Positions 10,791-22,097 are shown, counted from the stretch's first letter. The stretch is DNA of 64,000 bases from Lucinisca nassula (GCA_963580285.1 OY757026.1:50071143-50135142); one strand, 5' to 3'. Notes: a model not told the origin generated them from the sequence alone. Program-made: numbers and translations.

Positions 10791-10993
10791 CAGTGAAATT
10801 CCGCTATTAACTTAAAAGACCACCTTAGATTGTGATTAATTCTGCCTTAAAAAGCTTATATATAGCAGGCTATGGTTATTCTTTCTTTCTGTTGTCTGCA
10901 TACAGTGTCACCACCTTTGGGACTGTTCAAAAGTGTTCTTTAAGACCACTTTTGAACAGTCCCAAAGGTGTTCTTGATAAAGGAATTTTACTG
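10791..10993 (+). mobile_element. MITE-D copy
   Basis: CAGTGAAATTCCGCTATTAA to GGAATTTTACTG, with a hairpin GACTGTTCAAAAGTG..CACTTTTGAACAGTC. Confidence 0.75.
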
Positions 10994-11039
10994 TATAATT
11001 TATATGCGGGATGCAGTAAGATGTTACCTAGCCAGTAAA

Positions 11040-11262
11040 GAATGACAGGCCATATGTCGGGCCAACAGCAATACTACTTTGACATCGTATCGCTGTTGTC
11101 CCAACATTGGCCCGCTGTTTTGTTGCACCCTAAGCATTCGCAGGATCGATCCCAGGCTTCTCCAGACTTTCGGATGAGTCTTTAAACTGAGGGCCCATCT
11201 CCATATGACCTTAGCTGTTGGTGAGATGTAAAACTCAAACACTCACTCACTCACCACCCTAC
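11040..11262 (+). repeat. SINE-Q copy
   Basis: Box-B-like GGATCGATCCCAGGC, then CTTCTCCAGACTTTCGGATG and a tail GTAAAACTCAAACACTCACT. The second half matches 26394-26548. The tRNA head is worn. Confidence 0.6.
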
Positions 11263-11301
11263 AGCACAGCCACCAAATCTTGATTTAGCTCGCCTGGAAG
11301 A

Positions 11302-11565
11302 TTTGTTTGTTTGATTTGAGGTTTAACGTCCCCTTCAACACTGTAAAGGTCATTTTGGAGAGGTTGCTTCCAATTTCATGGGACTTTTACCCGACATTAA
11401 GATGAAATGACATCTCAAGCCCTGTCGCCCAATGAAATCAATAGGTTTATTAGCATGGATGGTCCGCCTCTCACCGCGGTTCCTGGACAGGCTTAGATCC
11501 TCTAAGTGGTTTACCAGTACTAGTGTGTGGGCCGGATTCAGCTCTTTGTGGAAGCATCATGGTGT
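11302..11565 (-). repeat. SINE-S, lacking its outer end
   Basis: GATTTGAGGTTTAACGTCCC to GGATTCAGCTCTTTGTGGAA and GCATCATGG, then unrelated sequence. Confidence 0.75.
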
Positions 11566-11985
11566 CTGAATTAGCGATGGCATTAGAATTGGCATCAGTA
11601 TTGCTGAATAAACCTTTGGACCTATGTCTATCATCATCATTGCAAATACATATATGAACCAAATCCATCATATGGTTAAGACAATATGAGCTCATAAAAT
11701 TTTTTAACAACAAATTTTTTAAGTCCTTGACCTGGAGGTCATGGGAATGGGTGTGGGTATTCCTGAATAAAACTTATAAGACCTTGTATCATCACATACC
11801 AACTATAAGCCAAATCCATCCTACGGAATGGAAATTATGATATCTTAAAAAAACGTTAATGTAAATGTGGAACCCCCTGACAATGACCTGAAGGTCAAGG
11901 TCATATGCTAAGTAATTTTATGTTAAATTTTTTTAAGAGCTCATATTTTCAAACCATATGATGGATCAGGCAGATATCCTAAGTT
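11566..11985. repeat. degenerate duplicated block, possible Helentron core
   Basis: Two loose copies of a unit with TGACCTGGAGGTCATGG / TGACCTGAAGGTCAAGG and CCAAATCCATCMTAYGG, about 170 bases apart, in the style of Hel internal units. Confidence 0.4.
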
Positions 11986-11994
11986 TTGGGACAC

Positions 11995-12206
11995 CAAAAT
12001 GATCCTAAGTATTGGGACAGACAGCCCATAGCAAACATTGCAGACCCAGATCAGACTGCTCCAGGAACAGTCTGATCAGGGTCTACACTGTTTGTCATTC
12101 CGTCTACACCTTTTTGGACTCCTTGCTGGATCCTGAAACAAATTTGTTAAAATTTAAAGAGAATTACAAGTCCTCAAGTTGTCCAAATTTTAAGGATTTG
12201 TACGGT
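11995..12206 (-). mobile_element. MITE-C copy
   Basis: AAATGATCCTAAGTATTGGG at the left, a short core stem, right end GGATTTGTACGGTA. Confidence 0.7.
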
Positions 12207-12219
12207 ATTTGGTATGATG

Positions 12220-12432
12220 TTAACCCTTATCTTGCTGAATATTCATCTAAGCCTCACCCATTTCTGTCCATCAACCAATCAAATTACTTGAGCCAATTTA
12301 TTGCTACAAATTAATAAACTGAATGCCAAACAGTGTAGATCCTGATCAGATGGCTTCTTCAGAAGCCATCTGATCTGGATCTACACTGTTTGCAAAGATA
12401 GGGGTTGTCGTGAACAGCAAGATAAGGGTTAA
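12220..12432 (+). mobile_element. MITE-A copy
   Basis: TTAACCCTTATCTTGCTGAA to CAAGATAAGGGTTAA, 213 bp, TTAA at both ends. It begins 14 bases after the MITE-C. Confidence 0.9.
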
Positions 12433-12572
12433 GTTAAGTTACAAAAAATGCAGGTTTTGAGAGATATACTGCAATGATCTTTGTTGCCCATAATTGATGA
12501 TTGACTCATACCAATATGCATGGTACCCATATGAAATACTTTTGAAAGGGCAGTAAATGACCAAAAAATACA

Positions 12573-12715
12573 CATATTGGCATACACATGCATGTGCATG
12601 CACACACATGCTTGCTTGCATCGTTCTGCACACTTATACACACATGCATGCTTGCACATACATGCACACTTGCATGATTGCCCACACATGCACACACATG
12701 CATCCATGCACTTGC
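12573..12715. repeat. CACATGCATG microsatellite
   Basis: Imperfect runs of CACACATGCATGCTTG words. They open frames on both strands (Cys/His-rich peptides) that are not genes. Confidence 0.85.
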
Positions 12716-12942
12716 TTCCCCTAATCTTTTCCCAACACAAACACACGCCAGTGAGTATCATGCTAGAAAAGCTAGTTCTGTGGAAAAAGAATACACAATT
12801 TTGGTCACATTTGGAAGTTGATTTTCTAATCAATAGCTATCGCCTTAAGTTATCTTGCCGTGAATTAAATATTAAAGCGTTTCAGCTGCAATGAAGCAGC
12901 CATCCTATCCTGATTAGTTTTCGTAGGGTCATTCTTAGTACT

Positions 12943-13161
12943 GTGCCGTAAAAATCCTAATTTAGACACCTTGAGGACTTTCTGTAATTCTCCTAAAATT
13001 TAAACAAATTTGTTTCATGATCCAGCAAGGAGTTCAAGAGGTGCAGACAGAATGGTAAACAGTGTAGACTCTGATCAGACTGCTCCTTCAGGAGCAGTTT
13101 GATTGGGGTCTACACTGTTTGCTTTGGCCTATCTGTCACAATACTTTGGATTAGTACAGTA
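12943..13161 (+). mobile_element. MITE-C copy
   Basis: GCCGTAAAAATCC near the left, GACACCTTGAGGAC, core GACTGCTCCTTCAGGAGCAG, right end TTAGTACAGTA. Confidence 0.75.
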
Positions 13162-13314
13162 ATTGTAGCATGTATTTGGACACCTTTTATGGTTTATTGT
13201 AATTATTTGGATAATTATAACTTGAAAACTTGATCAAGTTGATTGATGTGTCAAAACGGCAATCAGTGTATACCCAAAGTGTATAACACCAAAGTGTATA
13301 CTGTGTTTTCTTGG

Positions 13315-13467
13315 ACTGATCTGTTTGAATCCTTACGCTAACTCAGGATCTACCGTGTTTATCATTCAGTTTGCTAATTGAATCAATACATTATATCGAG
13401 TAATTTGATTGGTTGGTAGTCAGAAATGGGTGTGGCAAAATTAATTTATTCAGCAGGAAAAGGGTTA
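13315..13467 (-). mobile_element. MITE-A, degenerate
   Basis: One half is kept: GATCTACCGTGTTTATCATT, TAATTTGATTGGTTGG, GGGTGTGGC and CAGGAAAAGGGTTAA. The other half is unrecognisable. Confidence 0.55.
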
Positions 13468-13569
13468 AAAGTCAATAAATATATTTTGAAGATTTGTAAC
13501 AGTCATGCTGGAATGGCATTTGATTGGTACAGACTGATGATATAACCTTATCTGTCTTCACTATCTATA

Positions 13570-13680
13570 TTTTGTGTTACCGTCTGTCCATCAGTCTGTC
13601 CATGCACCCTCCAGCCTGCTTACGGAACCCCCACCCCATCCCAACCCCACCCACCCGTCTGTCTGTCTGCGCCATTGAGA
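13570..13680. repeat. C/T-rich tract
   Basis: Strand-biased CCACCC and GTCTGTCTGTC words; simple sequence. Confidence 0.6.
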
Positions 13681-13779
13681 TTCACTACATAATAAGCTTT
13701 CACAGTAAGTCAGTGGTGAATTGTTGGGTACTGTATATAGTGTTATCAGCAGTTGTACCACTGATTTGTTGTGCTGCTA

Positions 13780-15085
13780 CTAACAGCATGTCCACTGGAA
13801 TAGTACTAACAGCATGTCCTTTCAGCTAACAGCATTGGAATAGTACTAACAGCATGTCCTTACCACTAATGCCATTGGAATAGTACTAACAGCATGTCCT
13901 TTCAGCTAACAGCATTGGAATTTTACTGACAGCAGACACCGATTACAACATCGGATATTAAGAAAATGTCCACTGGAATGGCACTAACAGCATGTCCTTT
14001 CAGCTAACAGCTTTGGAATAGTACTAACAGCATGTCCTCACCACTAACGCCATTGGAATAGTACTAACAGCATGTCCTTTCAGCTGACAGCATTGGAATT
14101 TTACTAACAGAAGACTCCGATTACAACATTGGATATTAAGAAAATGGCCTTTCTACTGGCAGCATTGGACTGCAACTAACAGAATGTAACCTCAAGTAAT
14201 TGGCAGCATTGGATAGATAAAACAGCGTGTCTGTCAGTTCTACAGTTTAAGCAAAATTGGAGAAATATTAATTATCAACAGGATTCCTTCCCTGTAGTTA
14301 ATCAATAGATGAAAACAAAGTCTTTTCCAAAAATAGTTTTGTATGGCATTGATGTTGACTGCACATGATTATGAATCACCCTTAAGATGTCAGTCACAAC
14401 AGTTGCCATCTGCTTTGTCATCTGTGGTTACTTTATAAGTTGTAGATGCAAACAGTGTGGACCCAGATCAGACTGCTCCTCAAGGAGCAGTCTGATCAGG
14501 GGCCACACTGTTTTGCTGTATGCAAAAAGATGTTTAAAAATGGAGGAAGATGCAGCCGACAACGTAAACAGACAATGCTTTCAGATGCAGTTTATCTTGG
14601 CATCTTCCATGATACTGATACCAATAATAGTACAGTTATGTATAGAGAACAACAGGGTTTCCTCTCCATAACAACAGTGGATTATAAGTCACCAATAGAA
14701 TGTCCTGTAAACTAACAACATTGGAGTGCTGCTGATAGCAATGCTAGAAACTGTTACCAACAGGATGTCCTCTCCACTAACAGCAATGGATAGTCACCAA
14801 AAGAATGTCCTGAGTGTTTCTAATACAGCATTGATGAAAACTGTTACCAACAGAATGTCCATAGACAACAACAGAATGTCCTGTAAACTAACAAAGCATT
14901 AAAGTGTTGGTAACAGCATTGATGGAAACTGTCCATAGTCACCAAGAGAATGTCCTGTAAACTAACAACAATGGAGTACGTGTTGGTAACAGCATTGATG
15001 GAAACCGTTACCAACAGGATGTCCATAGTCACCAAGAGAATGTCCTGTAAACTAACAACAATGGAGTGTTGGTAACAGTGTTGAT
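13780..15085. repeat. satellite-like array, ACTAACAGCATGTCC units
   Basis: Dozens of short related units (TACTAACAGCATGTCC, TAACAGCATTGGAATAGTAC, GTAACAGCATTGATGG, CCAACAGAATGTCC) with higher-order duplicates: about 170 bp around 13800 and 13990, and about 75 bp after 14830. Interrupted at about 14379-14607 by a MITE-F. Confidence 0.75.
14379..14607 (+). mobile_element. MITE-F inside the satellite array
   Basis: CTTAAGATGTCAGTCACAAC, CATCTGCTTTGTCATCTG, core CAAACAGTGTGGACCC with GACTGCTCCTCAAGGAGCAG, then GCCGACAACGTAAACAGAC and TCAGATGCAG..GGCATCTT. Confidence 0.75.
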
Positions 15086-15087
15086 AT

Positions 15088-17269
15088 ACAGTGGAATTCT
15101 GCTATTAAGACCACCTAAAATTAAGTCTTTTTCTTGTTACTTTTTTTCTTGCTTTTTAGCTCACCTGTCACGTAGTGACAAGGTGAGCTTTTGGGATCAC
15201 TTTTTGTCCGTCGTGCGTCCGTGCGTGCGTGCGTCCGTGCGTGCGTCCGTAAACTTTTCTTCAAACGACATCTCCTCCTAAACCACTGATCGGATTTTGA
15301 CCAAACTTCACAGGAATGATCCTTAGGTGGTCCCCTTTAAAAGTTGTTCAAATGGTTCCGGTCCGTTGCACATATAGGTCACAGTAGCCAAAAATAGATT
15401 TTTTTCACCAAAAACTTAAAAAATCTTCTTTTCTGAAACCGCAAGGCCCAGGTCTTTGATATTTGGTATGAAGCTTCATCTAGTGGACCCCTACCAAGAT
15501 TGTTCAAATTATAGTGCTGGGGCCAAAATTGCCCCCGCACGGGGGCCCTTTGGTTTTACATGGGCTTATATAGGGAAAATCGTTAAAAATCTTCTTCTCT
15601 GAAACCGCAAGGCCCAGGTCTTTGATATTTGGTATGAAGCTCAATCTAGTGGACCCCTACCAAGATTGTTCAAATTATAGTGCTGGGGCCAAAAATGCCC
15701 CGCACCGGGGCCCTTTGGTTTTACATGGGCTTATATAGGGAAAATCTTTAAAAATCTTCTTCTCTGAAACCGCAAGGCCCAGGTCTTTGATATTTGGTAT
15801 CAAGCTTTATCTAGTGGACCACTACCAAGATTGTTCAAATTATAGTGCTGAAGCTAAAAATGCCCCCGCACAGGGGCCCTTTGGTTTTACATGGGCTTAT
15901 ATAGGGAAAATCTTGAAAAATCTTCTTCTCTGAAACCGCAAGGCCCAGGTCTTTGATATTTGGTATGAAGCTTCATCTAGTGGACCCTTACCAAGATTGT
16001 TCAAATTATAGTGCTGGGACCAAAAATGTCCCCGCACCAGGGCCCTTTTGTTTTACATAGGCTTATATAGGGAAAATCATTAAAAATCTTCTTCTCTGAA
16101 ACTGCAAGGCCCAGGTCTTTGATATTTGGTATGAAGCTTCATCTTGTGGACCCCTACCAAGATTGTTCAAATTATAGTGCTGGAGCTAAAAATGCCCCCC
16201 GCACGGGGGCCCTTTGGTTTTACATGGGCTTATATAGGGAAAATCTTGAAAAATCTTCTTCTCTGAAAACGCAAGGCCCAGGTCTTTGATATTTGGTATG
16301 AAGCTGCATCTAGTAGACCCCTACCAAGATTGTTCAAATTATAGTGCTGGGGCCAAAAATCCCCCGCACCAGGGCCCTTTTGTTTTACATGGGCTTATAT
16401 AGGGAAAATCTTGAAAAATCTTCTTCTCTGAAACTGCAAGGCCCAGGTCTTTGATATTTGGTATGAAGCTTCATCTTGTGGACCTCTACCAAGATTGTTC
16501 AAATTAAAGCCCTGGGGCCAAAAATGCCCCCACTCCGGGGCCCTTTGGTTTTACATTGACTTATATAGGGAAAATCTTGAAAAATCTTCTTCTCTGAAAC
16601 CACAAGGCTTAGGTCTTCGATATTTGTTATGAAGCTTCAGCTAGTGGACCTCTATAAAGATTGTTCAAATTATAGCCCTGAGACCAAAAATGCCCCCGCC
16701 ATGTGGCCCTTTGGTTTTACATAGACTTATATAGGGAAAATCTTTAAAAATCATCTTCTCTGAAACACAAGGCTTAGGTCTTTGCAAGAGCTCATTATGA
16801 TGAGCTACTTGGTCTTTGATATTTGTTATGAAGCTTCAGCTAGTGGACCTCTACCAAGATTGTTCAAATTATAGCCCTTGGGCCAAAAATGCCCCCGCTC
16901 CGGGGCCCTTTGGTTTAACATAGACTTATATAGGGAAAATCTGGTTTTACATAGACTTCTATATGCAGGGTAAATCTTCTCTGAAACCAGAAAGCCTAGG
17001 TCTTTCATATTCGATATGAAGCTTCATCTTGTGGACCTCTACCACGATTGTTCAAATTTTAGCCCTGGGACCAAAATTGACCCTGCCCGGGGCCCCCTTG
17101 TTATACTTTGGATCAGGTGAGCGAACCAGGGCCCTCTGGGCCCTCTTGTTGTTTTCTACACATTGTCTTGGACTAGTAAGAGACCACCTTTGGAACTGTT
17201 CAAAAATGGTCTTAAAGACCACTTTTGAACAGTTCCAAAGGTGGTCTTAATACAGGAATTTTACTGTAT
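15088..17269. mobile_element. MITE-D split by Hel-1
   Basis: Left part TACAGTGGAATTCTGCTATT to about 15150, right part from about 17151 with the intact hairpin (GAACTGTTCAAAAATGG.. and its complement) and end GGAATTTTACTGTA. The two fit one MITE-D once Hel-1 is removed. Confidence 0.8.
15157..17149 (+). mobile_element. Hel-1 (AGCTCACC), Helentron-like, about 2 kb
   Basis: The 5' tip AGCTCACCTGTCACGTAGTG folds on AAGGTGAGCTT, followed by a CGTGCGTC repeat. About ten tandem units near 165 bp follow, each with GGCCCAGGTCTTTGATATTT and CTAGTGGACC..CCAAGATTGTTC. The 3' end has GGTGAGCG, the hairpin AGGGCCCTCTGGGCCCT and TCTTGTT. No Rep/helicase coding. Inserted between Ts. Confidence 0.8.
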
Positions 17270-17396
17270 GTATATGTATTTTTACTGCTTGGATGATACT
17301 TCTCTTGTTTCTGTGTCTAAAATGTCAAGATTCTGATGCTTCTCAGAACCTTTATGTAGCTGGTCAGTTTGTGTTGTCTCTAGTTGCAAACCCCTG

Positions 17397-17490
17397 GCCC
17401 CTGCCCATCAAGGCTTGGAGAAATAGATTGGGCTGCATGGTGCTTCCACGCAGAGCTGAAACTGGCCACACTTGAGTACTGGTAAATGAC
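17397..17490 (+). repeat. SINE-S head fragment
   Basis: CCCCTGCCCATCAAGGCTTG to CTTGAGTACTGGTAAATG, then lost. Confidence 0.65.
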
Positions 17491-17499
17491 TTTCAGCCC

Positions 17500-17658
17500 A
17501 TGATATAATATTTTTGTTCAAAGTTACGAACTGAATGACAAATGGTGTAGATCCTGATCCTGATCAGATTGCTTCTTCAGAAGCCAGAAGCCATCTGATC
17601 TGGATCTACACTCTTTGCAAAGTTAAGTGTTGTCTTGAACAGCAGGATAAGAGTTAAA
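17500..17658 (+). mobile_element. MITE-A, right part
   Basis: GAACTGAATGACAAATGG, core hairpin with a CTGATC and an AGAAGCC duplication, GGATAAGAGTTAA at the right. Confidence 0.65.
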
Positions 17659-17952
17659 CTGTGTATGTCAGTGGCATTAGCCATTTACATTCATTTTGAT
17701 GTCATTTGATTTGGTAGCACTCTGAAGGTGTTGCCAGTATGTTAGAAAGCCGTCAAAAACAGACGTTGGACTTTCAGTACTTGGCGTAATGTTTATTACA
17801 ATATCTACATTTGCTTCAATATGCCATAGTGCCACACTGCTGTTTCTGACATTGTTTTCTGCACTTTATATTTTGACTGATTTAAGCATGGTGCGACTAT
17901 CCATTCATTAATTGTTCTTTCATCATTTGTCAATATGTCAACTTTCGCATAG

Positions 17953-18011
17953 ATCATATTACTCAGCATCAACCCAAGTTCAAGTCAGTTTCTCAGGAAC
18001 TACAATCTCAG
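17953..18011 (+). CDS. possible N-terminal hyccin micro-exon (weak)
   Basis: A 59-nt segment lies between an AG and a GTGAGA donor in otherwise unassigned sequence. Read with two leading bases it gives HITQHQPKFKSVSQELQSQ and ends at phase 0. This loosely resembles the stretch after the EWL.(E/D)(F/Y) motif near the hyccin N-terminus. Against it: the similarity is weak, the polypyrimidine tract is poor, and I cannot find the exon or exons (about 80 codons) that should lie between here and 23726. It may be chance. Confidence 0.18.
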
Positions 18012-18128
18012 GTGAGATATAGCATTCAGTGGAATTCATTATTTGTGTTGGGTTTTTGGGGTTTGTTGTCTAGCAATTGACGTAAAGTGTCCAATAAGTG
18101 ATCTAGAAGATTCCCTACAATGTAACAA

Positions 18129-18339
18129 TACAGTAGAATTCCGCTTTTAAGACCACCTAAAATTAAGACAAAATTTTGCTTTTAAAAGCATATTTAGAAG
18201 ATTTAAGGTGCATTTTCTTTGTGTTTTCCACATCCCATGTGCTCTAATAGGAGACCACCTTTGGGACTGTTCAAAAGTGGTCTTAAAGACCACTTTTGAA
18301 CAGTCCCAAAGGTGGTCTTAATATAGGAATTTTACTGTA
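18129..18339 (+). mobile_element. MITE-D, intact
   Basis: TACAGTAGAATTCCGCTTTT to GGAATTTTACTGTA; the hairpin of GACTGTTCAAAAGTGGTC and its complement is perfect over more than 25 bp. Best copy of the family here. Confidence 0.85.
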
Positions 18340-18560
18340 CCATTAAAATGCTAAAAATTTGGACACCTTGAGGACTTGCTATAATTCTCCTTAAATTGAA
18401 ACAAATTGTTTCGCGATCCAGCAAGGAGTCTTTAAATTGGAGACGGAATTGCAAACAGTGTAGACCCTGATCAGACTGCTCCTCAGGAGCAGTCTGATCT
18501 AGGTCTGCACTGTTTGCTTAGGCCTGCATGCCTGTCCCAATACTTAGGATCTTTACTGTA
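18338..18560 (+). mobile_element. MITE-C, abutting MITE-D
   Basis: TACCATTAAAATGC, GGACACCTTGAGGACTTGC, core GACTGCTCCTCAGGAGCAG, right end GATCTTTACTGTA. It shares the TA with the preceding MITE-D. Confidence 0.75.
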
Positions 18561-18585
18561 AATGTTGTTCACACATGGTTTGATA

Positions 18586-18909
18586 TACCATAAAACTTCG
18601 ATGGCTTGAACACCGATGGCTCGTTTACCATGGCTGAGTCGAACCAGTTCTTGAGCCCCTAGGCATAACGAGATACTTTTGGGCATATTTACGATATTCT
18701 ATTATGAAAATGTATGCTCTGTGTACTCATTAGAATTGCCTCATGGAGGTGATTCTAATGAGTACACACAGCATACATTTGCAATATAAAAGACGAAACT
18801 CTCCTAAATTATCCCCCCACTATGCATTATGCAGTGGCTCGAACAACCCCCTGCCTCGAACAGATTTTCGAGAACCCAAAGGTGTTCAAGCCATCGAAGT
18901 TCGACTGTA
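18586..18909. mobile_element. element K with core-2 hairpin
   Basis: Inverted ends built on ACTTCGATGGCTTGAAC; left tip TACCATAAA, right tip GACTGTA. The centre is TGTACTCATTAGAATTGCC.. and its complement, the core-2 hairpin also found in MITE-B and -E. Confidence 0.75.
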
Positions 18910-19320
18910 CCATAAATGCAATATTCTAAGAAGAATGTTAAACCCAGAATTAACAGGTAATGAAAAAAAGATTGTCGGGATGATTATCAAACTTTTACAC
19001 TAATCAGACTTAATTCTATGTAAGTTAATGAGGGGATTAGAATGAACACAAAGTCATGTTTTGATGGACATGATGGAAAAGTAGGAATAATTATGTTATG
19101 CCTGATCCTATGTACCTTTAAAATGCCGATCCCAACATTTGCAGACATCATTTTCTAGTCTTTTTCCCTCAGTCGGCAATTTTATAGTTACTAGGAAGAA
19201 GGGTGAGACTTGTAAAGCTGCCGTTTTATGACTATTTGATGTTAGATGGTTTAATATCATTTTCTCCCATCAAAAAGTCACAAAAGAGTTACACTGTCAT
19301 TAGTATTGCAGGATTAAATC
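18910..19320. other. unassigned; no gene seen
   Basis: AT-rich, no recognisable repeat. An AG-preceded frame at 19141 ends in a stop without a good donor and is not called. Confidence 0.35.
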
Positions 19321-20315
19321 TATAGTAGTCGCAGATAAGATTGACTAAACTCCGTTCAGAAAATCTGAATCATCGATTTTTTCGTTTCTTCCTTTTAATA
19401 CTCATCTTAGCCCATACATCACTATGGGAAAGTTGTAGACCTAACCCTCCGCCGATTTCTCCAACAAGTCGTATGTCTCTGCGACAGTCAGGAAAGGCTG
19501 TGATTATTTGGAGAAAATTGCAAAACAAAGAAATGAGACCACAGACTAAGTCCATTTGATGATGATTGTCAGGTAAAATAATAAATATTCAAATCCATGT
19601 GATGCACTTTATAAATAGATATGCAATTACGACATACCTTACATTCGGATGGCCAGATAGAAGCTCACTAGGCACGGGGAGCCACTAGCGCGATGTGCTG
19701 TCAACAGTGGTCAAAATAAATTATACCGATATCAGATGTGGTGTCACAGCTAATGATTTTCCACGAAGTGATCGTGCAAATAAAATATAGACGCCCTTGT
19801 AATTTACAAGAGCAGTAACCACTTCTATATATGGTTTAAAAGGGTGTGTCGAACCTGTCAGAATGTCTTAGTCTGTGAACGATAATTTAGATTTTGCAAT
19901 TTTCTCCAAATAATCACAGTCTTTCCTGGCTGTCGCAGAAGCATACGACTTGTTGGAGAAATCGGCGGAGGGTGAGATCTACAACTTTCCTATGGTGATG
20001 TATGGGCTAAAATGAGTATTAAAAGGAAGAAACGAAAAAATCGATGATTCAGATTTTCTGAACGGAGTTTAGGCAGAGCTATCGTTTGTACCTGCCTTTG
20101 GAATGTTCTATTAACAAAAAGGTAAACCAAGTTACCCAGTGGTGTGAATTCAACTGTAACATGAACAAAGCTGTGGCGTATATGGCCATTTGGTACGCTT
20201 GCGGAAAGCATGCGAAAGGCACTCTACCCAATCTTCTGGTGGACTCAGCGAATTTGACATATATTGACAACACCTGAATAGCTCCGCCTAGTCAACTTTA
20301 TCTGCGACTACTATA
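19321..20315. mobile_element. 995-bp TIR/foldback element, TAGTAGTCGCAGATAA ends
   Basis: The 27-bp TIRs at the tips differ at two places. A second inverted pair of about 190 bp lies inside (19340-19540 against 19890-20072), with TCTGAATCATCGATTTTTTC and CGCCGATTTCTCCAACAAG arms. Short frames (63-73 aa) show no transposase motif. Probably non-autonomous with a TA target. Confidence 0.75.
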
Positions 20316-20560
20316 GCAATGGTGAAAGGTTGGGAAAATTTGAAGGAAACTAATTGTTAGTATGTTGGAACTGATTAGATCAGCCCTAGGGTGAGATTTG
20401 TTGAGTGATAAATCACAGTTTGTTGGTCAGCTATGCGCTCCGCAATTTGATCTACTTTACAACAGACCTCCAAGCAGTGACTTAGGTATTACTTAACAAT
20501 TCACTGCTAGAGGTGGGATGGTTATGTCGTGTATCTTGCATCACTGGGGCGTCCAACTGG
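20316..20560. other. unassigned; no gene seen
   Basis: No repeat or exon recognised. Confidence 0.3.
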
Positions 20561-21180
20561 TATTGGCTTACAGTTTGGCAAATCCTGCGGTCCTTGCAGC
20601 AGGTAAGGGTAGACTGGGAGTGTTGTTATTTCCTCTGTTTCCACACTTCCATTCATTTTCCTGTTTTTTCCCTGTCTCTACACCATCTCTTCTATCTATT
20701 TTCTCCTCTTCTCTTGGAGATGACACAAAATGACCCACAAGGGTTGACATGTCATCAAACCCAAAACAATGAAAAAACAAATTCTATTTTTACACTTGCA
20801 TTCATTTTCCTGTTTCTTCCCACGGGCCTCCATGGCCTAGTGGATAAGAGCGCTGTCTCATATTCATTAGGTCTCTCACCGCTGTGGTTCGAGCCTGGCT
20901 CGGGTCACATGTGAGACGCCAAGTTCTGCAACGAAAGGTCAGGTGGTTTTTCTCCGGATACTCCAGTTTTCGCCCACCTCTGATTAACGATCGGCTTGAT
21001 ATGAGTGAAATAATCTTGAAAGGGCCGTAAAACCAAAATGAAAAAAAAAAAAAAAATCCTGTTTCTTCCCTGTCTCTCACATCTCATACACCATCTCTTC
21101 TATCTATTTTCTCCCCTTCTCTGGGAGATGACACAAAATGACCCACAAGGCTTGACACGTTGTTAAACCCCAACACAATC
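20561..21180 (+). repeat. host repeat (GCTTACAGTTTGGCAAA) carrying a nested SINE-P
   Basis: TGGCTTACAGTTTGGCAAAT, CCTTGCAGCAGGTA, CCATCTCTTCTATCTATTTT and GGAGATGACACAAAATGACC recur in 26960-27400. A duplicated tail block sits on both sides of the SINE (20690-20770 and 21085-21175). Confidence 0.65.
20822..21056 (+). repeat. SINE-P with 14-bp target duplication
   Basis: Box-A-like TGGCCTAGTGGATAAGAGCG, box B GGTTCGAGCCTGG, body GATTAACGATCGGCTTGATA, A-rich tail. TCCTGTTTCTTCCC flanks it perfectly at 20808-20821 and 21057-21070, the mark of LINE-driven insertion. Confidence 0.92.
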
Positions 21181-21182
21181 TG

Positions 21183-21217
<35 letters not shown>

Positions 21218-21240
21218 GTCAATCAATCATTCAATCAATC
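21178..21240. repeat. TCAA microsatellite
   Basis: About 15 near-perfect TCAA units, probably grown from the host repeat's tail. Confidence 0.9.
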
Positions 21241-21827
21241 ACTGCTAGAGCTGATCAATTTTTTAATACTCAGAAAATACTTAGCTTGCCTCCTTTAGTA
21301 CTTCATAGCACACCAGCAAAGACTGATCAGAATCTTGAGCATCATTAGCGTAACAAGCTCCTTTAGTGATCAAATTGTTAACTCTTTCTAGCATGTACAA
21401 TATCTAAAAATTTATTTTTGCTAAAACAATGTAGTTGGCTGCTCACATTTTTTTCAGCAAAAATATTAGTATATTTTACCAGAATGAATGATCAAAGTTT
21501 TAATAGTTGGTTAACTAACGATGTCATTAGTTTTGAACATCTGGCCCAAGGCTTCACTTTGTCACATGTCATTAGGTACATGTTCAGTTTTCAATAACAT
21601 GCAAGAATAATATATTTCTGACACGATTAGTCACGTAGGCTTGATTCTCTGGTGCCATCAAGTTCAGATTTCTTAGCGAAAAATTGAAATTTAATATACA
21701 TGGACATAAGAAGCTTAACTCTGTCAAATGAGCATCACGCAACAGAAAAAAATGCCTTATTTCTGTAATTAGTAATGTTAGGTTCCGATTGGTTGTTTCT
21801 AAGCTGGAAACCGTAAAGATCATTGTT
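21241..21827. other. unassigned; no gene seen
   Basis: AT-rich, no repeat, exon or RNA gene recognised. The 79-aa minus-strand frame has no known motif. Confidence 0.35.
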
Positions 21828-21977
21828 GATTTGTTTGTTTGATTTGAGGTTTAACGTCCCTGTCAACACTGTATAGGTCATTTTGGAGACGTTGCTTCCG
21901 CTTTTGTGGGACTTTTACCTGACATGGAGATGAAATGACTTCTAAACACAAGCCCTGTCGCCCAATGAAACCAATAG
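21828..21977 (-). repeat. SINE-S tail half fused to a MITE-A half
   Basis: GATTTGAGGTTTAACGTCCC to CCCAATGAAACCAATAGGG, then a direct join to MITE-A sequence at 21978. Confidence 0.7.
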
Positions 21978-22097
21978 GGATCTACACTGTTTGTCATGCA
22001 GTTTGTAAATTGAACATATGCATTATATCAAGTAATTTGATTGGTTGAGAGTCGGACATGGGTGTGGCTAAATTGATTTATTCAGCAAGACAAGGGA
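21978..22097 (-). mobile_element. MITE-A half
   Basis: GATCTACACTGTTTGTCATG, TAATTTGATTGGTTGAG, CAGCAAGACAAGGG. The other half is missing at the SINE junction. Confidence 0.6.

Noticed and set aside
12429..12894. Cys/His-rich frames on both strands
   Set aside because: Products of the CACATGCATG microsatellite read in several frames; no gene structure.
20086..20277. 63-aa frame in the 19321 element as a transposase
   Set aside because: Too short and without motif.
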